Shown here one piece after another: positions 5,645 through 13,905 of a stretch of 14,333 nucleotides of DNA (the stretch's first letter is position 1; every line of letters starts with the position of its first letter). Both the position numbers and the translations under genes were made by a program. The notes under the pieces were generated by a model. It saw only the letters and a program-made list of their open reading frames with translations. It searched no databases and was not told where the DNA came from. This DNA is from Peptacetobacter sp900539645 (GTDB taxonomy: Bacteria > Bacillota > Clostridia > Peptostreptococcales > Peptostreptococcaceae): NCBI RefSeq assembly GCF_047807365.1, contig NZ_JBLOUI010000055.1, positions 1-14,333 on the forward strand, written 5' to 3'.

Positions 5645-7570
5645 TTAATCAAACAAATCGCTTGATTTTACAAAATACATTAATAAATCTTTATAATTAT
5701 CTATTTTCGATATTTCATTTACTAACTTTTTATCTGATGCTATTTTTATAATCTCATCGTATATTCTTACTAATATGGTGTCATCGCCGTCGTCTTCTGG
5801 TAACCCTAGAAGAAATACTAGTTTTATATATTTCCCCTTTTCATCTACCATATTCTCTGGTACAACACCTAGTGCCAATTCAATATTATCACTTGCATAG
5901 TTTATAGTATGTGGAAATGCCACTGTATCTTCAAAAATCATAGATGATTTTTCTTCTCTTTCTCTTATTCTCTCTTTAAACCCGCTATCTAGATGACCTT
6001 CATTTTCTAAAATATCTATCATCATATTAACGTTTTCCGAATAGCTGTAGCTTTTGTCAAGTACGAAAAATCTATTTTCGTCCAATCTCGATAACATAAT
6101 AGAGTTCATTCCTTTTATAACAGATATTTCTTTCTTATCGCTATATTTTAACAACTCTATCTTTCTTTTTAATTCCGATTTATCTAATACATCTTTTATA
6201 TATATTATTTCTGTATCTGTATCAATATCTAGTTTTACTGTAGATATAACTAAATCATAACTATTTAAGATCTCTGAATTTATTTTGCTATCAGAATAAA
6301 TATCCATCACAGTTTCATTTTTTATTATTTTTTTCAAATTACTTTCAACAACTCTTGCAGATATTCTTCCGGTTCCACATATTATAGCTATACTGTATAT
6401 CTTGTTTTTCTCTAGATTACTTTTATCAATCATTATTCCAAAATATACAGACATAAGAGCTATTTCTTCTTTAGAAATATCTACCTTCTCCTCTTTTTCT
6501 ATAACATCTGCTGCCAGTTCAGCAACTGCATATGCCACCGAATTGGAGTTTTTTATTTCTTCAGTATCTATTCCTCTAATTTTGAATCCGTATTTCATTC
6601 TATTTATCATAAATTTTATATGATACATAAATTCTTGCATAACCTGTTCAGAATAAATATTTATATTCATTTCTTGCTTTATGATATCTTTTATCTTTGA
6701 TATAAGCTCCTCTGTATCTTTTTTTATGTTTAACATTTCAATTGTTTTTGCATTTGTAGGAGTTCTCATTCCTGCTATAGGTATTGAAATGAATAAAATT
6801 TCTTCTTCTGGCAAGTCTGTCATAAGTATTTTAGATATTTTTTCAGATATTTCTTTGGCAAAAATATACGAACTATTTTCTTTTAGTTCCATATACTTTT
6901 CATCTAATTTAACTATTGGATTTCCCTTTAAAAATCTATCTATCATTATTGTAAAGAACTTTATAAAATACTCTACTGATACAGAATCTAGTTCGTATTT
7001 TAGAGCTATCTCTTTTATAGCATCTATTAAATCCAAATCAATTGGATATTTCTTATATATACCTTCATACATATTTTCAAGTATAAAGAATCTAATATCT
7101 AGTTCATTTCCTTTTAGGCTTATCCCTGTATTTGTTTTGCCTTCTATCTGTATATTGTAGCCCTCAAGCATTTTCCTCAGTTTCTTTAAATCTCCATTAA
7201 CTGTAGTTCTTCCTATATTCATATCATAGGCAAGTTCATCAGTAAGATATGGGCAGTCAGTATTCATAAGCTTTTGCATTATGAATACTGTTCTTGAATT
7301 CGGTGAGTTCATAAAATCGTCGTGCATATACACCTCATTTTTTAACTGCTCATACTGAGATATATCGAATATATATAATATATACGAATTATTTTTATTT
7401 TCAATAATAGCATGTCCTTTCAAACTATTATTAATCTCTTTTATATCATTCTTTATCGTTTTGGAACTTACATCCATTTTTTCTGAAAGATAATCAACTG
7501 TGACAGATTGTTTCTGTTCCATAATATTTAATATTCTGGCAAGTCTATTTTCTTCATAAAAACAACTCAT
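5645..7570 (-). CDS. gutR: PRD-containing transcription activator of the glucitol operon (GutR/MtlR type)
   Basis: A 641-residue regulator. Domains in order: helix-turn-helix (about 8-50, DYLSEKMDVSSKTIKNDI), a second winged helix (about 95-135, ELAYDMNIGRTTVNGDLKKL), PRD1 (about 165-270), PRD2 (about 290-385), a IIB-like domain (about 390-480, Cys398 in ICGTGRISARVVES) and a IIA-like domain of the mannitol/fructose type (about 500-641, His554 in AFPHT). PTS phosphorylation of such proteins normally controls DNA binding. Here both PRD1 histidines are replaced (Phe204 or a neighbour, and Pro264), and the second PRD2 histidine is Tyr376. Only His317 remains in the PRDs, so control probably acts through His317, Cys398 and His554. 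GGGAGG lies just before the ATG. It sits between srlD and srlM in the operon. The gene name is by context. Confidence 0.9.
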   Translation of the reverse strand: MSCFYEENRLARILNIMEQKQSVTVDYLSEKMDVSSKTIKNDIKEINNSLKGHAIIENKNNSYILYIFDISQYEQLKNEVYMHDDFMNSPNSRTVFIMQKLMNTDCPYLTDELAYDMNIGRTTVNGDLKKLRKMLEGYNIQIEGKTNTGISLKGNELDIRFFILENMYEGIYKKYPIDLDLIDAIKEIALKYELDSVSVEYFIKFFTIMIDRFLKGNPIVKLDEKYMELKENSSYIFAKEISEKISKILMTDLPEEEILFISIPIAGMRTPTNAKTIEMLNIKKDTEELISKIKDIIKQEMNINIYSEQVMQEFMYHIKFMINRMKYGFKIRGIDTEEIKNSNSVAYAVAELAADVIEKEEKVDISKEEIALMSVYFGIMIDKSNLEKNKIYSIAIICGTGRISARVVESNLKKIIKNETVMDIYSDSKINSEILNSYDLVISTVKLDIDTDTEIIYIKDVLDKSELKRKIELLKYSDKKEISVIKGMNSIMLSRLDENRFFVLDKSYSYSENVNMMIDILENEGHLDSGFKERIREREEKSSMIFEDTVAFPHTINYASDNIELALGVVPENMVDEKGKYIKLVFLLGLPEDDGDDTILVRIYDEIIKIASDKKLVNEISKIDNYKDLLMYFVKSSDLFD

Positions 7571-7621
7571 CTTTTCCTCCCTGTCACTTTGTTATTTGGC
7601 TATTTTTTTAATTGATAAATC

Positions 7622-8419
7622 TTAGCCTCTTGATTTACCACCTGATATATTAACTGTAGTACCAGATATATATGATGATCTTTCTGATACTAGATATGTT
7701 ACTAGATTTCCTATATCATCTAATTTCCCTGGTCTTCCTAGAGGTATTACTTTTGCATAGTCAGTACTTAACTGTTCTGGTTTTACACCTCTTGTATATG
7801 CTAGTGCTTCATTATATGCTGGAGAAGTTAATCCTGTTGGTTCATTTATTCCAGGAGCTACCCCAACTACTCTTATACCTTTTGGACCTAATTCTTTAGC
7901 CCAAGATCTTGTAAATCCGTTGACAGCACCTTTTGTTGCTGAGTAACAACTTTGTCCTGCAGAACCTTCCATACCTGCTTCAGAAGTTATATTTACTATT
8001 GTTCCTTTTCCTTCTTTTACCATGTATCTAACTACTGCCTGTGTACAAAGGAATAAACCTTTCTGGTTTACATTTACCATGAAATCAAAATCTTTTTCGT
8101 TTAGTTCGTATTCTGGTCTTTCACCTTTGAAATCAACTAAAAGTCTTGGTAAATTTACACCTGCATTATTTACTAATGCATCTATTTTTCCGTATTTTTC
8201 AATAACTAATTTAGCCATTTCATCTACACTTGCTTTTTTAGTTATATCGCATTTTACATTGAATACACCATCTACTTCCCCAGTTTCAACACTTAAATCA
8301 GATACAACTACATTTGCTCCAACTTCTTTTAACTGTTTGCATATGTGTTTTCCTATTCCTGATGCTCCCCCTGTTACTATTACAACCTTATTTTCTAGAT
8401 CTAACCATGAATTGCTCAT
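7622..8419 (-). CDS. srlD: Sorbitol-6-phosphate 2-dehydrogenase (short-chain dehydrogenase)
   Basis: A 265-residue short-chain dehydrogenase. By context it oxidises sorbitol-6-phosphate to fructose-6-phosphate with NAD+ in the cytoplasm, feeding glycolysis. The Rossmann motif TGGASGIG (16-23), an acidic residue at the end of the second strand (Asp41, favouring NAD over NADP), NNAG (84-87) and the catalytic set Ser146, Tyr159 and Lys163 (YSATK) are all present. The insert LLVDFKGERPEYELNEKDFD after NNAGVNLPR fits the sorbitol-6-phosphate dehydrogenase subfamily. It is the first gene of the operon, with AGAGGGG before the ATG and a promoter near 8460-8488. SDR enzymes are hard to assign alone, so the function rests on the PTS neighbours. 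Confidence 0.93.
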   Translation of the reverse strand: MSNSWLDLENKVVIVTGGASGIGKHICKQLKEVGANVVVSDLSVETGEVDGVFNVKCDITKKASVDEMAKLVIEKYGKIDALVNNAGVNLPRLLVDFKGERPEYELNEKDFDFMVNVNQKGLFLCTQAVVRYMVKEGKGTIVNITSEAGMEGSAGQSCYSATKGAVNGFTRSWAKELGPKGIRVVGVAPGINEPTGLTSPAYNEALAYTRGVKPEQLSTDYAKVIPLGRPGKLDDIGNLVTYLVSERSSYISGTTVNISGGKSRG

Positions 8420-8459
8420 TTATAAATTCCCCTCTCTTCTTAATTTTTATCTTGATTTA

Positions 8460-8488
8460 AGTATACTGAAATCGATATCCTCAATTAA
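8460..8488 (-). promoter_or_regulatory. Predicted srl operon promoter
   Basis: On the minus strand a good -10 (TATACT at 8465-8460) is preceded at 17 bp by only a poor -35 (TTAATT at 8488-8483). An alternative pairing is TTGAGG with TTAAAT 18 bp later. A weak -35 fits an activator-dependent promoter. The start of transcription would be near 8453, leaving about 34 bases before the srlD ATG. Confidence 0.45.
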
Positions 8489-8495
8489 TACACTT

Positions 8496-8516
8496 AATTT
8501 CCAGAGAATGGAAATT
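8496..8516. promoter_or_regulatory. Perfect inverted repeat, likely binding site for the PRD activator
   Basis: The arms AATTTCCA (8496-8503) and TGGAAATT (8509-8516) are perfect complements around GAGAA. The centre lies about 52 bp upstream of the predicted start of the srl transcript, a usual position for an activator. The PRD regulator encoded in the operon is the obvious candidate to bind it. Binding is inferred, not shown. Confidence 0.5.
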
Positions 8517-8697
8517 GATTAAACGATTTAAATTTTATTATTTATCTTCACAGTTTTTTATCTCTTCATTTCATTTTATACATAACTCTTAACTATTTTC
8601 AAGTATTTTGTAATAGCAATCGTTGTCCTTTTAATATTTTAGCAAATACAAATATTTTTTATTTACTTTTTAAAGTTTTATTTATTTCAACTTCAAA

Positions 8698-8758
8698 ACA
8701 AAAAAGGCTATACTTTTCCCATATGCAAAATTTAGCATATTTATAAAAAGTATAGCCT
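8698..8758 (-). terminator. Terminator of the first M18 aminopeptidase gene
   Basis: On the minus strand perfect 13-bp arms, AGGCTATACTTTT (8758-8746) and AAAAGTATAGCCT (8717-8705), enclose a loop with a further ATATGC/GCATAT stem. TTTTTTG follows. It lies about 80 bp after the stop codon of the gene at 8837. Confidence 0.88.
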
Positions 8759-8836
8759 ATATTATTAACATTATTAAATTTATACAATTCTACTGTATTG
8801 ATTCATCTTATCATCTTAATTTTATTTGATTTTTTA

Positions 8837-10228
8837 TTATGCATTTTTTAAGAAAGCTTTGTAAGCTCTTACAGCTTCATATATATCAGCTTTGCTTCCT
8901 ACTTCATATGGAGCATGCATGTTAAGTACTGCTACACCACAGTCTATTACCTGCATTCCGTAGTTAGCCATTATGTATGCGATTGTTCCACCGCCACCAG
9001 CGTCTACTTTACCCATTTCAACCATCTGGTATTCTACATCTGCTTCGTCCATTATTTTTCTTAATTCTGCTACATATTCAGCATTTGCATCATTTGATCC
9101 ATTTTTACCTCTAGCACCTGTGTGTTTATTGAATGTTATACCTTTTCCTAAAAATGCTGAGCTTCTCTTTTCAAATACTTCTGCAAATAACGGGTCATAG
9201 CAAGCACTTACATCAGATGATAACATTTTTGAATTCTGAAGAGCTCTTCTTACTTTTACATTTGAATCTCCTTCTGTTAGCGCAACAAGTTCTGCTACCA
9301 TATTTTCGAAGTATTTTGACTGCATTCCTGTTGCACCCATGCTTCCTATTTCTTCTTTATCTACTAGTAAACAGCAAGAAGTTCTTTCTGGATTTTCAAC
9401 TTCTAACATAGCGAATAATGATGGGAATGAGCATATTCTATCATCGTGTCCATATGCAAGTATCATACTTCTATCTAGTCCGCAATCTCTAGCTTTTCCT
9501 GCTGGAACTATTTCTAATTCTGCAGACTGGAAATCTAATTCTTCCATTCCGTATTTTTCACATAGTATATTTAATATATTCTGTTTTACAGCTTCTTTCT
9601 GATTATCTTTTAATTCTGTTTCTGAAAGAGGTTTGTTTCCTATTAATAGGTCTAGGTTTTCCCCTTCTATAACTGTGGCTGCTTTCTTTTCTAACTGAGC
9701 TGCACCTAAGTGTATTAATAAGTCAGTTATTACAAATACTGGATCTGTTGGGTCTTCACCTATATTAACTTCTACAACAGAACCATCTTTTTTAGCTACT
9801 ACACCGTGAAGTGATAATGGAGTTGTTACCCATTGATATTTTTTTATACCACCGTAGTAGTGAGTGTCTAAATATGCAAATCCATCAGTTTCATATAGAG
9901 GATTCCGTTTAACATCTATACGTGGAGAATCTATATGCGCTCCTAATATGTTCATACCATGAGATATAGGCTCTTTACCTATCTGAAATAATGCTAGTGA
10001 TTTTTTCATACAAGCAGCGTAAACTTTATCCCCTGCTTTTAATTCTTTACCTTCAGCTATTACATCTTTGATGTTTCTGTATCCTGCTTTTTCAGCCATT
10101 TTTATTGATAAAGTAACACATTCTCTTTCTGTTTTACCTTCATCTAAGCATTTTTTGTATTTTTCATTTACTTCTTCTAATTCTTTAAGCTGACAATCAT
10201 TGTATTTTGTCCAAAGATTTTTTGACAT
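8837..10228 (-). CDS. apeA: M18-family metallo-aminopeptidase (ApeA type), copy 1
   Basis: A 463-residue cytosolic zinc aminopeptidase that removes N-terminal residues from peptides. M18 enzymes usually assemble as tetrahedral dodecamers. The metal and catalytic residues can be read directly: His98 (GAHIDSPR), Asp262 (GHDDR), Glu292-Glu293 (VDKEEIGSMGATG), Asp339 (SSDVS) and His438 (LNMHAPYEV). These match the positions I recall for the eukaryotic aspartyl aminopeptidase. NKHTGARG and DAGGGGTIAYIMANYGM are also family blocks. No signal peptide. The ATG has a modest AGAGGG site. It has its own promoter (10269-10296) and terminator, lies downstream of a peptide transporter, and is paralogous to the gene at 12435. 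Which residues it prefers cannot be told. Confidence 0.95.
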   Translation of the reverse strand: MSKNLWTKYNDCQLKELEEVNEKYKKCLDEGKTERECVTLSIKMAEKAGYRNIKDVIAEGKELKAGDKVYAACMKKSLALFQIGKEPISHGMNILGAHIDSPRIDVKRNPLYETDGFAYLDTHYYGGIKKYQWVTTPLSLHGVVAKKDGSVVEVNIGEDPTDPVFVITDLLIHLGAAQLEKKAATVIEGENLDLLIGNKPLSETELKDNQKEAVKQNILNILCEKYGMEELDFQSAELEIVPAGKARDCGLDRSMILAYGHDDRICSFPSLFAMLEVENPERTSCCLLVDKEEIGSMGATGMQSKYFENMVAELVALTEGDSNVKVRRALQNSKMLSSDVSACYDPLFAEVFEKRSSAFLGKGITFNKHTGARGKNGSNDANAEYVAELRKIMDEADVEYQMVEMGKVDAGGGGTIAYIMANYGMQVIDCGVAVLNMHAPYEVGSKADIYEAVRAYKAFLKNA

Positions 10229-10268
10229 TTCAAAAGCCCTCTTTCTTTTTTAAATATATTTATTTTAT

Positions 10269-10296
10269 ATTTTATCACTAAAAATATTTTAGTAAA
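10269..10296 (-). promoter_or_regulatory. Predicted promoter with palindrome upstream of apeA copy 1
   Basis: On the minus strand TTTACT (10296-10291), a 16-bp spacer and TAAAAT (10274-10269) form a plausible promoter, with transcription starting about 35 bases before the ATG. A perfect palindrome, ACTAAAA-ATA-TTTTAGT (10277-10293), fills the spacer, so a repressor could block the polymerase there. The AT-only composition makes a chance match possible. Confidence 0.35.
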
Positions 10297-10306
10297 GCGT
10301 ATATAT

Positions 10307-10334
10307 AAAGTGTAGCGGATAACCACTACACTTT
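10307..10334 (-). terminator. Terminator of the POT transporter gene
   Basis: A 12-bp stem (AAAGTGTAG against CTACACTTT, plus three inner pairs) with a TTAT loop begins 12 bp after the transporter's stop codon. The stem is strong, but the minus-strand tail (ATATATACG) is a weak T tract. Some read-through into the following aminopeptidase gene is therefore possible. Confidence 0.65.
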
Positions 10335-10346
10335 ATTTTAATTTAT

Positions 10347-11744
10347 TTATTTTTTAAATTCATCTAATGCCATTAACTGAACAAGTTTCTTTCTTAATAT
10401 GAATAGCATTATTGCGAATACTATAAGCACTCCTGATATTGTTCCAAATATCTGAACATATCCCATTGTTGAAGTAAGTCCTGCTAATTTACCTGATAGT
10501 AAGTTTGCAAAGAAGTTACTTAAATACCAAGCACCCATTGCAAGTGATCCATATCTTACTGGAGCTAGTTTGTTGAACATTGCCATACCTATTGGAGATA
10601 TACAAAGTTCTCCTATTGTTAATAGGAAATATGCTAATAAAACGAATAATATACTCATTTTTGCACTTCCATCTAATATTCCTCCAAGAGTTTTTATTCC
10701 TAATATTAAAACTACAAATGCTGATGCAGTTAATAACATACCTAAAGCCATTTTTGTTGGTATTGGTAAATCACCTTTTTCAGTTTTTTCTAGTTTTAAC
10801 CATAAATTTGCAAGTATTGGAGAGAATGTTACACATAATATAGCATTAAATGATACTAACCAAGGAACTGGTACTGTAAATCCACCTATATTTCTGTTAA
10901 CTAAGTCATTCATTAATATTGAGAATGAAGTCTGAGTCTGGAACCATGCTGCCCAGAATAATACGACAAATACGAATAATACAGCCATAGCAATGATTCT
11001 TCTTTTTTCTGTTGTTGTTAAAGGCTGATGTTCGTGATGATGTTCTTCTGTTGATGCTTTTGCTTTTTTATTAGCTTTTTTGTTAGCTGGATATTTACCA
11101 ACTTCTCCTAACCATTTTGGAGACATCACTGCTATGAAAACAGCTACGAAGAACATTACTATTGATGACATTAAGAATATATATCTGTATCCATAAGATA
11201 ATATTTCTCCACTTGCTGATATTTCGGCAAACCATTTATCTGCTATAAGACCTGAGAATATTGGGCCAAAGAATGAACCTATGTTTATAGCCATGTAGAA
11301 TAACGCATAAGCTGCATCTTTTCTACTTAAATCATCTTGATCGTAAAGAGAACCAACAAGGTTACTTATCTGTCCTTTAAAGAACATACCTGCTAATATA
11401 AGGACTAATAGTCCCATCCATATACCACCTATTGATGGTTTTGCAAAGAATAGAGTTAAATAACCTAATCCTGTTAGTATTGATCCTAATACTAATGATT
11501 TCTGAATTCCTAAGAAATTATCTGTTATCCATCCACCAAGAATAGAACCCATATAGTTTATTGCTGTATAAAGACCTATTATTGATGATGCCTTAGCAAC
11601 GCTAAGACCTAGACCGTTAGCACTAACATCTGCTGTTAAGAATAGTATAAATACAGATGAGAATGCATATCCACAGTAGCTCTGAAGTGCTATAGAAATG
11701 TTTACTAGCCAAAGCCCTATTGGATGCTTAGTTTTTTCTGCCAT
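10347..11744 (-). CDS. POT/PTR2-family peptide transporter (MFS)
   Basis: A 465-residue membrane protein of the proton-coupled oligopeptide transporter family, which imports di- and tripeptides. The PTR2 signature is clear at residues 149-161 (FYMAINIGSFFGP), and GGWITDNFLG (70-79) and FWAAWFQTQTSF (263-274) are further family blocks. About 12-14 hydrophobic helices are visible. Two oddities stand out. The helix-1 ExxER proton-coupling motif is absent, with Ile16, Ala19 and Leu20 at the aligned positions. The cytoplasmic loop between the two halves (about 215-250) is lysine-rich and carries a histidine cluster, EEHHHEH (233-239). The start has a classic AAAGGAGG site. It is flanked by two M18 aminopeptidase genes, supporting a role in peptide nutrition. 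Confidence 0.93.
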   Translation of the reverse strand: MAEKTKHPIGLWLVNISIALQSYCGYAFSSVFILFLTADVSANGLGLSVAKASSIIGLYTAINYMGSILGGWITDNFLGIQKSLVLGSILTGLGYLTLFFAKPSIGGIWMGLLVLILAGMFFKGQISNLVGSLYDQDDLSRKDAAYALFYMAINIGSFFGPIFSGLIADKWFAEISASGEILSYGYRYIFLMSSIVMFFVAVFIAVMSPKWLGEVGKYPANKKANKKAKASTEEHHHEHQPLTTTEKRRIIAMAVLFVFVVLFWAAWFQTQTSFSILMNDLVNRNIGGFTVPVPWLVSFNAILCVTFSPILANLWLKLEKTEKGDLPIPTKMALGMLLTASAFVVLILGIKTLGGILDGSAKMSILFVLLAYFLLTIGELCISPIGMAMFNKLAPVRYGSLAMGAWYLSNFFANLLSGKLAGLTSTMGYVQIFGTISGVLIVFAIMLFILRKKLVQLMALDEFKK

Positions 11745-11971
11745 GAGATTTTCCTCCTTTGAATATATATATAAATTTTTAATTTATATCCTGTTTAGTT
11801 TTGGAGATTATAAAGACTTGTATTAATTATTTTTTTCTCAATTTTTAATTTTAATTTTTTATATTTAATCTTAACTTTTATAATTTATTAAGTTGATTTG
11901 CTTTTTAATATATAATACTTTTATTTGTTATTTTATTAAGTTTCATAAGAATTTATTATTAATTTTATAAT

Positions 11972-11985
11972 TAAAAACGTTTTCT
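11972..11985. promoter_or_regulatory. Candidate cre (CcpA) site
   Basis: TAAAAACGTTTTCT matches the classical cre form TGAAAACGTTTTCA at 12 of 14 positions. It is centred about 17 bp downstream of the predicted transcription start of the POT gene, a position where CcpA would repress. Clostridial cre consensus varies and no binding evidence exists here. Confidence 0.4.
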
Positions 11986-11987
11986 TA

Positions 11988-12030
11988 TCTTTATAGTTAT
12001 TATAATAACATAAAGATTATTTTTTGTCTA
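11988..12030 (-). promoter_or_regulatory. Predicted POT promoter overlapped by a 29-bp palindrome
   Basis: On the minus strand TAGACA (12030-12025), a 17-bp spacer and TATTAT (12007-12002) form a good sigma-A promoter, with start of transcription near 11995 and a 5' leader of about 250 bases. A near-perfect palindrome (11988-12016, perfect inner core GTTATTATAATAAC, outer arms TCTTTAT/ATAAAGA with one extra A) covers the -10 and the start, as a repressor operator would. Confidence 0.5.
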
Positions 12031-12335
12031 CATCTATTTTTTATTCAAAATTTTACATTACATGCTTATTTATATATAGGTTTACTTTATTTTAGTTTTA
12101 ATTATTTAATTTAATATTTTTAGAATGTAATTTATTTACTCTCTTATTTTTTTAAATTAGAATATCCATATTTTTTCTATACTTTTATACTTATTATTTA
12201 TTCATTCACTTTATAGCTTAATTTTATTAATTTTTTGTATTTTATATACTTTATCAAAAATTTTACATTCTTGTTTTAATCTATAATATTTTTGTATTAA
12301 TTTTTTTAGAAATAATAAACTACTAAGCCTGTATA
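12031..12335. other. AT-rich intergenic stretch, no gene seen
   Basis: This stretch lies upstream of the POT promoter and before the terminator of the second aminopeptidase gene. It is dominated by T and A runs on both strands. No frame with a ribosome binding site, RNA gene fold or repeat array is visible. Confidence 0.5.
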
Positions 12336-12339
12336 AATT

Positions 12340-12383
12340 CATAAAAAAAGAGACCGCTACAAAATCTGTAACAATCTCTCTTT
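12340..12383 (-). terminator. Terminator of the second M18 aminopeptidase gene
   Basis: On the minus strand AAAGAGA (12383-12377) pairs with TCTCTTT (12353-12347), and an inner GTTACA/TGTAGC stem pairs fully with one G-U. A run of seven T residues and ATG follow. It lies about 50 bp past the stop codon. Confidence 0.85.
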
Positions 12384-12434
12384 ATTTATAGATATGATTT
12401 CAAAATAATCTCTGTTTTCTTATTAAATTTTATA

Positions 12435-13826
12435 TTATGCATTTATAAGGAATGCTTTGTATGCTCTGTATGCTTCATATATATCTGCTTTGCTTCCTAC
12501 TTCATATGGAGCATGCATATTAAGTACAGATATTCCACAGTCTATTACTTCCATTCCATAGTTTGCTGATATGTAAGCTATTGTACCACTTCCACCTACA
12601 TCAACTTTACCGTATTCAACTAGCTGATATCCAACACCAGCATCATCCATTATTTTTCTTAGATTTGCTATATATTCAGCATTTGCATCATTTGATCCAT
12701 TTTTACCTCTTGAACCAGTGTGTTTGTTGAATGTTATACCAAATCCAATAGTTGCTGTACTTCTTCTTGTGAAGTATTCTGCGTATAGTGGGTCATAACA
12801 AGAACTTACATCTGATGATAACATCTTAGAGTTCTGAAGAGCTCTTCTTACTTTTACATTTGAATCCCCTTCAGTTAATGCTACTATTTCAGCAACCATA
12901 TTTTCAAAGAATTTTGACTGCATTCCTGTAGCACCCATGCTTCCTATTTCTTCTTTATCTACTAAGAAACAGCAAGAAGTTCTTTTTGTATCTTTAACTT
13001 CAAGCATTGCAAGTAAAGATGGGAATGCACATATTTTATCATCGTGTCCGTATGAAAGTATCATACTTCTATCTAAACCACAGTCTCTAGCTTTTCCTGC
13101 TGGAACTATTTCTAGTTCTGCTGACTGGAAATCTTCTTCTTCCATATTGTATTTTTCTTTTAATAATTTTAATACATTTGCTTTTACAGCGTCTTTTTCA
13201 TCTTTTAATTCTGATTCTTCTAGTGGTTTACTAGCTATTAGTATATCTAGATTTTCACCTTCGATAACTGTAGCAGCTGGTTTTTCTAACTGAGCTGCAC
13301 CTAAGTGTACAAGTAAGTCAGTTACTACAAATACAGGATCTGTTTCATCTTCACCTATATTAACTTTTACTACGCTACCATCTTTTTTAGCTATTACACC
13401 ATGTATTGCTAATGGTTCAGTTACCCACTGATATTTTTTTATACCACCGTAGTAGTGAGTATCTAAGTAAGCTAATCCATCAGTTTCATATAAAGGATTC
13501 CGTTTTACATCTAGTCTTGGAGAATCTACATGTGCTGCTAGTATATTCATACCATGAGATATAGGTTCTTTACCTATCTGGAATAATGCTATTGATTTGT
13601 TCATACAGCAAGCATATACTCTGTCACCTGCATTTAATGTTTTTCCTTCTGATATAACTTCTTTTAAATCTTTAAATCCAGCTTCTTTAGCTTTTTCAAT
13701 TGTAAAGTCGATTGCTTCTCTTTCTGTTTTACATTCATTTAAACAGTTTTTATACTGTTCATTAACATCTGTTAATTCTTTTAACTGTTCTTCACTGTAC
13801 TTGTTCCAAAGATTTTTTTTCTCCAT
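12435..13826 (-). CDS. apeA: M18-family metallo-aminopeptidase (ApeA type), copy 2
   Basis: A 463-residue paralogue of the gene at 8837, roughly three-quarters identical by eye. All metal and catalytic residues are kept: His99 (AAHVDSPR), the Asp of GHDDK, the Glu pair of VDKEEIGSMGATG, the Asp of SSDVSSCYDP and the His of LNMHAPYEV. Differences lie mainly in the first 90 residues, in the 195-235 loop (one residue shorter here) and in the glycine-rich segment (GGSGTIAYISANYGM against GGGGTIAYIMANYGM). These may change substrate preference. GGAGG stands ten bases before the ATG. Cytosolic, no signal peptide. It has its own promoter and terminator, upstream of the POT transporter on the same strand. 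Confidence 0.95.
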   Translation of the reverse strand: MEKKNLWNKYSEEQLKELTDVNEQYKNCLNECKTEREAIDFTIEKAKEAGFKDLKEVISEGKTLNAGDRVYACCMNKSIALFQIGKEPISHGMNILAAHVDSPRLDVKRNPLYETDGLAYLDTHYYGGIKKYQWVTEPLAIHGVIAKKDGSVVKVNIGEDETDPVFVVTDLLVHLGAAQLEKPAATVIEGENLDILIASKPLEESELKDEKDAVKANVLKLLKEKYNMEEEDFQSAELEIVPAGKARDCGLDRSMILSYGHDDKICAFPSLLAMLEVKDTKRTSCCFLVDKEEIGSMGATGMQSKFFENMVAEIVALTEGDSNVKVRRALQNSKMLSSDVSSCYDPLYAEYFTRRSTATIGFGITFNKHTGSRGKNGSNDANAEYIANLRKIMDDAGVGYQLVEYGKVDVGGSGTIAYISANYGMEVIDCGISVLNMHAPYEVGSKADIYEAYRAYKAFLINA

Positions 13827-13863
13827 TTTTAAATTCCTCCAATATTTAACCTTATATTATATA

Positions 13864-13881
13864 GTTGCTATACATAGCAAC
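13864..13881. promoter_or_regulatory. Near-palindromic hairpin in the apeA copy 2 leader
   Basis: Perfect 8-bp arms, GTTGCTAT (13864-13871) and ATAGCAAC (13874-13881), are separated by two bases, about 40 bp upstream of the start codon. On the minus strand a TATAAT-like sequence follows directly (about 13853-13861). It could be an operator for a local repressor or a leader hairpin in the mRNA. Confidence 0.45.
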
Positions 13882-13905
13882 CGTTTCCCCCACACTTCGT
13901 TTATA

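Noticed and set aside
6681..7160. 159-codon plus-strand open frame opposite the regulator
   Set aside because: It has no ribosome binding site and a low-complexity translation, and it lies fully inside the regulator gene.
8420..8704. Sigma-54 promoter for the sorbitol operon
   Set aside because: No GG-N10-GC type element is present, and the regulator lacks the AAA+ domain that such promoters need.
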